In this document: positions 59,014 through 64,000 of the stretch, piece after piece
Layout of the letters: each line of letters begins with the position of its first letter
Numbering within the stretch: the stretch's first letter is position 1
Assembly (NCBI RefSeq): GCF_040147005.1
Contig: NZ_JAMSHO010000001.1
Span: 1,550,001-1,614,000, forward strand
DNA from: Halomonas sp. H10-9-1
Lineage (GTDB): Bacteria; Pseudomonadota; Gammaproteobacteria; Pseudomonadales; Halomonadaceae
Reading direction: 5' to 3'
Length of the DNA: 64,000 nucleotides
Position numbers and translations under genes: made by a program
The notes under the pieces: model-generated
Databases searched by the model: none
Told to the model about the DNA's origin: nothing
Seen by the model: the letters and a program-made list of their open reading frames with translations, nothing else

Positions 59014-61658
59014 GCCACGATCTGCACGAATCCCTGCGCGACAACGTCCGTATCCTGGGTGACGGCCTGGGACGCACCATCGCCGACGACCTGGGCCATG
59101 GCTTCGTCGATCGGATCGAGGCGATCCGTGGCTTCGCCAAGCGCGGCCGCCAGGGCGATGCGGCGGCCCAGCGTGAGCTGATCGACTACCTGCGCTGCCT
59201 GCCCGACCGCGACCTGCTGCCGGTGACCCGGGCCTTCAACCAGTTCCTCAACCTGGCCAACATCGCCGAGCAGCACTACCGGGCGCGCTTCCGCCGCGTG
59301 GAGGACTATCGCCCGGGCTCACAGCCGGTGCTCTCGGAGCTGCTGGAGCGGGCGCGCGCTGCCGGCAACTCGCCGCGCAGGCTGGTGGAGAGCCTGGCCG
59401 GGATGCGTGTCGAGCTGGTGCTGACCGCCCACCCCACCGAGGTCATCCGGCGGACCCTGATCCAGAAATATGACGCCATCGACGACTGCCTGACCGCCAT
59501 CGAGTCCTCGGCGGATTATCCCGAGCGCGGTGCCCGGGCCAAGGGGCGCCTGGAAGAGCTGATCAGCCAGGCGTGGCATACCGACGAGATTCGCCATGAG
59601 CGTCCCTCGCCGGTGGATGAGGCCAAGTGGGGCTTCGCGGTGATCGAGAACTCGCTGTGGCAGGCGGTGCCCGACTTCCATCGCGACCTGGACAACCTGT
59701 TGCTGGAGACCGCCGGCGAGCGCCTGCCGCTGGATGCCGCGCCGCTGCGCTTCGCCTCCTGGATGGGGGGCGACCGGGATGGTAACCCCAATGTCACCTC
59801 CCGGGTGACCCGCGAGGTGCTCCTGCTCGGGCGCTGGATGGCGGCCGACCTCTATCTGCGCGACCTGGAGCAGCTCAAGGCCGAGCTCTCCATGTGGAAG
59901 GCCAACAGCGCCCTGCAGGCCGAGGTCGGCGATGCGGCGGAGCCGTATCGCGAACTGCTGCGCCGGCTGCTGGCGCGGGTCGAGGCGACCCGCGACTGGG
60001 CCAAGGCGAGCCTCGACGGCAAGCCCTACGACGGTGGCCCGATCATCGAGAGCCGCGACCAGCTCTATTCGCCCCTGCTCGCCTGTTACCGCTCGCTGTG
60101 CGACGTGGGGCTAGACACCATCGCCAACGGCGCGCTGCTCGACACCCTGCGCCGGGTGGCGGTGTTCGGCGTCACCCTGACCAAGCTCGATATCCGTCAG
60201 GAGGCGGGACGCCACGCCCAGGTGATGGAGGAGCTTACCGACAGCCTGGGGCTCGGGCACTATCGCGATTGGAGCGAGGAGCAGCGCCAGGCCTTCCTGC
60301 TCGAGGAGCTCGCCTCGCGGCGGCCACTGATTCCGCGGCGCTGGGAGTGCTCGCCGGAGTCCCGGGAGGTGATCGATACCTTCCGGGAGATTGCCGCCGA
60401 GCAGCCCGAGGCGCTGGGCACCTATGTCATCTCCATGGCGGCAGAGCCCTCCGACGTGCTGGCCGTGGCGCTGTTGATGAAGGAGGTCGGGGGCGAGGTC
60501 AAGCTGCCCATCGCGCCGCTGTTCGAGACCCTCAACGATCTCAACCATGCCGGCGAGGTGATCGACCGGCTGCTGGCGCTGCCCGGCTACCGTCGCCACG
60601 CCGGGGATCGCCAGGAGGTGATGATCGGCTACTCGGACTCGGCCAAGGATGCCGGCCAGTTGGCCGCAGCCTGGGCCCAGTACCGTGCCCAGGAGAGCCT
60701 GGTGGAGGTGTGTCGTCGCCATGCGGTGGACCTGACCCTGTTCCACGGCCGCGGTGGCACCGTGGGGCGCGGCGGTGGCCCGGCCCATGCCGCCATCCTC
60801 TCCCAGCCGCCAGGCTCGGTGAACGGCAGTTTGCGAGTGACCGAGCAGGGCGAGATGATCCGCTTCAAGTTCGGCCAGCCGGAGATCGCCCTGCGCTCCA
60901 TGGAGATCTACGCCTGTGCGGTGCTGGAGGCGACCCTGCTGCCGCCACCCGATCCGGAGCCTCGCTGGCGCGAGGAGATGGACCGCCTGGCCGAGATCGC
61001 CCATGGCGCCTACGTGGGAGTGGTGCGCGAGGACCCCGACTTCGTGCCCTACTTCCGGGCGGTGACCCCGGAGGGCTCGCTGGGACGGCTGCCACTGGGC
61101 TCACGGCCCACCAAGCGCCGCCAGGACGGCGGGGTGGAGACCCTGCGGGCGATCCCCTGGATCTTCGCCTGGACCCAGGTCCGGCTGATGTTGCCGGCCT
61201 GGCTGGGCAGCGGCGAGGCCTTCGCCACGCGTCTCGAGGAGGAGGGCGGTCGTGAGGTGCTCCAGGAGATGCGGGATCGCTGGCCCTTCTTCGGCACCTA
61301 TCTGGACATGCTGGAGATGCTGCTGGCCAAGGCCGACGTGGGCATCGCCGCCTACTATGAGCATCGCCTGGTCGACGAGCCGGCGCTCAAGGCGCTGGGT
61401 GAGCGCCTGCGCGCCCGCTTCGAGCGTCTCAACGGAGTGCTGCTGGAGATCCTTGAACAGCAGGAGCTGCTGGAGAAGACGCCGCTGATCTACCAGGCGA
61501 TTGCCGTGCGCAACCCCTATATCGACCCGCTGCACGGCCTGCAGGCGGAGCTGCTGCAGCGTAACCGCGATGCCGACGGTGCGATCAGCGCCGATCTCTC
61601 GCGGGCGCTGATGGTGACCATGGCGGGCATCGCCGCGGGGCTGCGCAATACCGGCTGA
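59010..61658 (+). CDS. ppc: phosphoenolpyruvate carboxylase
   Basis: Anaplerotic carboxylation of PEP to oxaloacetate, 882 residues. Catalytic H141 lies in VLTAHPTEVIRRTL; GYSDSAKDAGQLAAAW, FHGRGGTVGRGGGPAH (mobile Gly loop), the allosteric/activity region KFGQPEIALRSMEIYACAVL and the C-terminal RNTG are all present. It overlaps mazG (ATGA). A composite palindromic repeat follows. Confidence 0.96.
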   Translation: MSHDLHESLRDNVRILGDGLGRTIADDLGHGFVDRIEAIRGFAKRGRQGDAAAQRELIDYLRCLPDRDLLPVTRAFNQFLNLANIAEQHYRARFRRVEDYRPGSQPVLSELLERARAAGNSPRRLVESLAGMRVELVLTAHPTEVIRRTLIQKYDAIDDCLTAIESSADYPERGARAKGRLEELISQAWHTDEIRHERPSPVDEAKWGFAVIENSLWQAVPDFHRDLDNLLLETAGERLPLDAAPLRFASWMGGDRDGNPNVTSRVTREVLLLGRWMAADLYLRDLEQLKAELSMWKANSALQAEVGDAAEPYRELLRRLLARVEATRDWAKASLDGKPYDGGPIIESRDQLYSPLLACYRSLCDVGLDTIANGALLDTLRRVAVFGVTLTKLDIRQEAGRHAQVMEELTDSLGLGHYRDWSEEQRQAFLLEELASRRPLIPRRWECSPESREVIDTFREIAAEQPEALGTYVISMAAEPSDVLAVALLMKEVGGEVKLPIAPLFETLNDLNHAGEVIDRLLALPGYRRHAGDRQEVMIGYSDSAKDAGQLAAAWAQYRAQESLVEVCRRHAVDLTLFHGRGGTVGRGGGPAHAAILSQPPGSVNGSLRVTEQGEMIRFKFGQPEIALRSMEIYACAVLEATLLPPPDPEPRWREEMDRLAEIAHGAYVGVVREDPDFVPYFRAVTPEGSLGRLPLGSRPTKRRQDGGVETLRAIPWIFAWTQVRLMLPAWLGSGEAFATRLEEEGGREVLQEMRDRWPFFGTYLDMLEMLLAKADVGIAAYYEHRLVDEPALKALGERLRARFERLNGVLLEILEQQELLEKTPLIYQAIAVRNPYIDPLHGLQAELLQRNRDADGAISADLSRALMVTMAGIAAGLRNTG

Positions 61659-61692
61659 CCCCGCCGGACTTTGCTCACGGCTGCCGCCAGAG

Positions 61693-61815
61693 TTGTAGGA
61701 GGGAGGCTCTGCCTCGCGACTGGCGCCGTCAGGCGCCCGGCGGTGTTGCAGATCTCTTTGGCGCTACAGGGAGGCCTTCGGCCTCCATTCGCCCGGGGGA
61801 CCCGGCCTCCTACAG
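61693..61815. repeat. composite palindromic (REP/BIME-like) element after ppc
   Basis: Ends GTAGGAGG (61695-61702) and CCTCCTAC (61806-61813) enclose hairpins: GAGGC-TCT-GCCTC, GGCGCC-GTCA-GGCGCC (61722-61737) and GGAGGCC-TTC-GGCCTCC (61770-61786). It may end ppc transcription or stabilise its mRNA. Confidence 0.8.
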
Positions 61816-61858
61816 GGTGGCGGAGGCGCCAATGGGTGCCGACATCCTGACGGCCAGC

Positions 61859-62491
61859 TCAGAAGGGAATATTGATCGAGGCGGTCAGCAGGTTGAGGTG
61901 GGCCATGTCGGGGGCGTCGTACTCCTCGATCTCCAGGCGGCTGGTGAAGCCCGGGAACTGCAGCCGGGCGCCGAACCCCTGCACCCGGGTGGTGCCGGCC
62001 TCTTCGAAGTCGCCGCGGGGAATCACGGCATCCCCTTCCCAGCCCACCAGGCCGGATTTGGCATACAGGCCGAAGTGCCCCAGGCGCACGCCCGCCACCA
62101 GGCTGCCGCCGAGGCTGACGGTGTTGACCAGCATCTGCTGGTCGCCGAGGCGCGTGGGCACCTCATCGCTCTCGCGGTAGCTGAACTCGGCAGCGAGATC
62201 GAGCCTGGGTAGCTGGAAGGGGCTGAAGCCGGCGATCAGGCGAAAGCCGGAGGTGTAGCCGTCGGGGGTTTCGATGTCCTGGCCGTCGATGATGACGCCG
62301 TTGTCCAGGCGCACGATATCTTCCGTGTGACCGACATAGGCGGGGCTGTCGTCATTGGCGTATCTGGCCTTGCTGGCCAGGTCATCTCTGGCCTTGCCGG
62401 CCATGTCGTCCGCGGCGGCGCTCGCCCCCTGCGCCGCGACGAGGGCAAGGCAGGCCAGTAGTAGTAGGGCGGTAGTGTGACGGGATGTCAT
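61859..62491 (-). CDS. putative outer-membrane beta-barrel protein
   Basis: A 210-residue exported protein: signal peptide (1-~27, TTALLLLACLALVAAQGASA), a charged linker (DDMAGKARDDLASKARYAND) with a repeated motif, then alternating beta strands (GFRLIAGFSPFQLPRLDLAA, LGGSLVAGVRLGHFGLYAKS) and a final Phe (ASINIPF), the usual outer-membrane barrel signature. Porin-like OmpA/OmpW-type fold is likely but ligand and role are unknown. ATG 62491 gives the signal peptide. Confidence 0.78.
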   Translation of the reverse strand: MTSRHTTALLLLACLALVAAQGASAAADDMAGKARDDLASKARYANDDSPAYVGHTEDIVRLDNGVIIDGQDIETPDGYTSGFRLIAGFSPFQLPRLDLAAEFSYRESDEVPTRLGDQQMLVNTVSLGGSLVAGVRLGHFGLYAKSGLVGWEGDAVIPRGDFEEAGTTRVQGFGARLQFPGFTSRLEIEEYDAPDMAHLNLLTASINIPF

Positions 62492-62665
62492 GTGTCCCTG
62501 TCCTTGCGCTACGGCCTGACCCACGAAGGGGCAAGCCGCAGGGCGAGTCGCGATGAGATCCTCCAAGGCTAGCAAGTTGCCCCGGGATCCGCCAGCCATT
62601 GAGGCGCCAGCCCCTCCATGACGCCCGATGGCCGGGCTTGAATATGCCTGGAAGCGAGCCCCCTG

Positions 62666-62702
62666 GCCCTTGGGGATCGCCCTTGGAGTCTGCCCCAAGG
62701 GC
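62666..62702 (-). terminator. hairpin after panE
   Basis: A perfect 10 bp inverted repeat (GCCCTTGGGG, CCCCAAGGGC) with a 17-nt loop lies 3 bp past the panE stop on the minus strand. No T tract, so termination is only likely. Confidence 0.5.
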
Positions 62703-62705
62703 GTG

Positions 62706-63599
62706 CTACCTCATGGTGGCAAGCAGCGCCTCCAGCCGCGGTGTGGCCAGGCCGTGGCGGGTGGCGGCCGACACCAGGGGGGCCAGGATCGCCTCATGCT
62801 CGGTGGCGCGGCCCGCCAGCACATCCTGAAGCATCGAGGCGCGGTTATTGGCGGTGGCACCCACCACTCGCCAGACCAGGGCCCGCCAGCCATCGAGCCC
62901 CGCGCCGGCGGGCGGGGCTATCCCTTCGGCCTGCATCACCCCCGCCACCTCAGCGATGACCGCCTCCACCTCGGCCCGGTAGGGGGCATCGCGCAGCTCG
63001 CCATTGCGAATCCGGTAGCGAGCGACCAGCGGGTTGATGGCGGCGTTGACGGCCAGCTTCTGCCACAGTCGGTGCCGAATGTCCGGCACCGCCGCGGCTG
63101 GCAGGCCGGCCTCGCTCAATAGGGCTGCTAGTGACTCGGCGAGGGCAGCATGGCCGCCGTCCAGGCAGCCGATGGCGGTGTCGCCATGTCCCGCGTGGAC
63201 CACTCGGTCATCGCCCTCCACATAGGCGCCTTCGGTGGTGGTGGCGCACAGCACCGGGCCGGCGTGACAGGCGCCGAGCCGCGGCTGGGTGAAGAAACCG
63301 TTCTGCCACAGCACCAGCGGGGTGTGCCCAGGGAGGTGCCCTGCCAGCGCCGCATAGGCCGCCTCGGCGGCGTAGGCCTTGGTGGTCAGGTGCACCATCT
63401 CCGGGCAGTCCTGGGGTGGGCAGTCACGGGTGGCCACCTCGAGGGTCGCCGCTGCACCCTCGGGTGTGACAAGGGTCTGGCGGCCGGGGAGGGCGCGACG
63501 ACCGATCAGCGTCACCCCATGGCCGTGCTGGACGAGGCGCAGGGCGAGCAGTCGGCCGATGGCTCCCGGGCCGACGATCCAGTGGGTTCGCCGGGTCAT
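62706..63599 (-). CDS. panE: 2-dehydropantoate 2-reductase family protein
   Basis: NADPH-dependent reductase family, 297 residues. N-terminal Rossmann motif VGPGAIGRLLALRL (9-22), HLTTKAYAAEAA (ketopantoate-binding K), LWQNGF and the C-terminal helix region KLAVNAAINPLVARYRIRNG are as in PanE. Pantoate synthesis is the likely role, although several paralogues reduce other substrates. Its start overlaps the topB stop (ATGA). Confidence 0.85.
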   Translation of the reverse strand: MTRRTHWIVGPGAIGRLLALRLVQHGHGVTLIGRRALPGRQTLVTPEGAAATLEVATRDCPPQDCPEMVHLTTKAYAAEAAYAALAGHLPGHTPLVLWQNGFFTQPRLGACHAGPVLCATTTEGAYVEGDDRVVHAGHGDTAIGCLDGGHAALAESLAALLSEAGLPAAAVPDIRHRLWQKLAVNAAINPLVARYRIRNGELRDAPYRAEVEAVIAEVAGVMQAEGIAPPAGAGLDGWRALVWRVVGATANNRASMLQDVLAGRATEHEAILAPLVSAATRHGLATPRLEALLATMR

Positions 63600-64000
63600 C
63601 GGCTGCCCTCCTGGCGGCGGCGTGGCGCGCGTCGCTTGCTGCCCCTGGCCGGCGTGCGGCCGTTGCTGCGGCGGCGTGACGCCCGCTGGGGTGGCGAGGC
63701 TTCCTCGCCCTCGGCACTCTGCAGTGCCTGGCGCAGCCGGTCGGCATCGGCGGTGCCGAGTAGCGCATGCAGGTCGGCCACCAGTGAGTCGAGGAAGGGG
63801 GCGGGGGCGGCGTCCTCCTCGGCGATGGCGGTGAGGCGCTGCTCCCATAGCGCGGTGCGCTCGGGGCGGCCCACCGCCTCGGGCAGCGAGGCGATCAGCG
63901 CGCTGCCCAGGCGGGTGGCGCGTAGCGCCTTGCCCTGGCGCACCAGGTAGCCGCGCTCCACCAGGGTCTCGAGGATGCCGGCTCGCGTCGCCTCGGTGCC
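63596..64000 (-). CDS. topB: DNA topoisomerase III (C-terminal part only)
   Basis: Type IA topoisomerase that unlinks replication intermediates. The frame runs to the window edge; the visible 134 residues begin GTEATRAGILETLVERGYLV, the conserved TopB segment after the catalytic domain, followed by RQGKALRATRLGSALIASLP and a basic C-terminal tail (SRRRSNGRTPARGSKRRAPR). The active-site Tyr is outside the window. Confidence 0.88.
   Translation of the reverse strand, partial: GTEATRAGILETLVERGYLVRQGKALRATRLGSALIASLPEAVGRPERTALWEQRLTAIAEEDAAPAPFLDSLVADLHALLGTADADRLRQALQSAEGEEASPPQRASRRRSNGRTPARGSKRRAPRRRQEGSR

Overview
The window is a high-GC gammaproteobacterial chromosome segment. Gene content and order best fit Halomonadaceae (Halomonas-like). 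The pointers are acpP-fabF-pabC-mltG-tmk-holB-pilZ-tatD, algU(rpoE)-mucA-mucB-mucD followed by lepA-lepB-rnc-era-recO-pdxJ-acpS, a GacS/BarA sensor beside cysM-rlmD-relA-mazG, and acidic, salt-adapted-looking proteins. The assignment rests on reading protein sequences and synteny, not on a search. No rRNA, tRNA or CRISPR array was seen.

Layout. 1-10.1 kb: end of acpP, then fabF, pabC, mltG, tmk, holB, pilZ, tatD, a DUF1285 gene, a UvrD/Rep-type helicase and a rhodanese, nearly all in one direction. 10.1-14.0 kb: electron-transfer flavoprotein genes, etfQO divergent from etfBA, with a PsrA-like operator between them and a decayed second etfA 3' end downstream. 14.2-33.9 kb: an iron-limitation neighbourhood. 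It holds manganese superoxide dismutase, the class Ib ribonucleotide reductase operon nrdHIEF behind a VNTR and three NrdR-like boxes, a Fur-box orphan gene, a hydroxamate siderophore uptake locus (FhuC-FhuB chimera, FhuA-like receptor, AraC regulator, FhuF-like reductase, IutA-like receptor) and a six-gene TonB2-type energising operon (DUF3450, TtpC-like, ExbB, ExbD, TonB, TPR protein). 33.8-39.7 kb: dinG, rhlB-like helicase, a small basic protein, exonuclease III and DAHP synthase. 39.9-50.6 kb: the envelope-stress sigma operon, lepA, lepB, rnc, era, recO, pdxJ, acpS. 50.5-64 kb: GacS/BarA-like sensor, cysM, rlmD, relA, mazG, ppc, an outer-membrane beta-barrel protein, a PanE-like reductase and the end of topB.

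The most unusual features are these. (i) One ORF joins the first ~210 residues of FhuC to the last ~540 residues of FhuB, with fhuD missing; this is what an in-frame ~1.4 kb deletion inside a fhuCDB operon would leave. (ii) A structured palindromic repeat lies inside the apparent 5' coding region of tmk. (iii) An 11-12 copy GGGGCAA heptamer array with G-quadruplex potential sits just upstream of three phased NrdR-like boxes. (iv) Several palindromic or MITE-like repeats lie at gene borders: between nrdE and nrdF, at the iutA 3' end, a pair flanking recO, and after ppc. The iron region reads as one physiological module: Mn-using replacements for Fe enzymes (SodA, NrdEF) next to Fur-controlled siderophore import and its own TonB motor. 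No siderophore biosynthesis genes are in the window.
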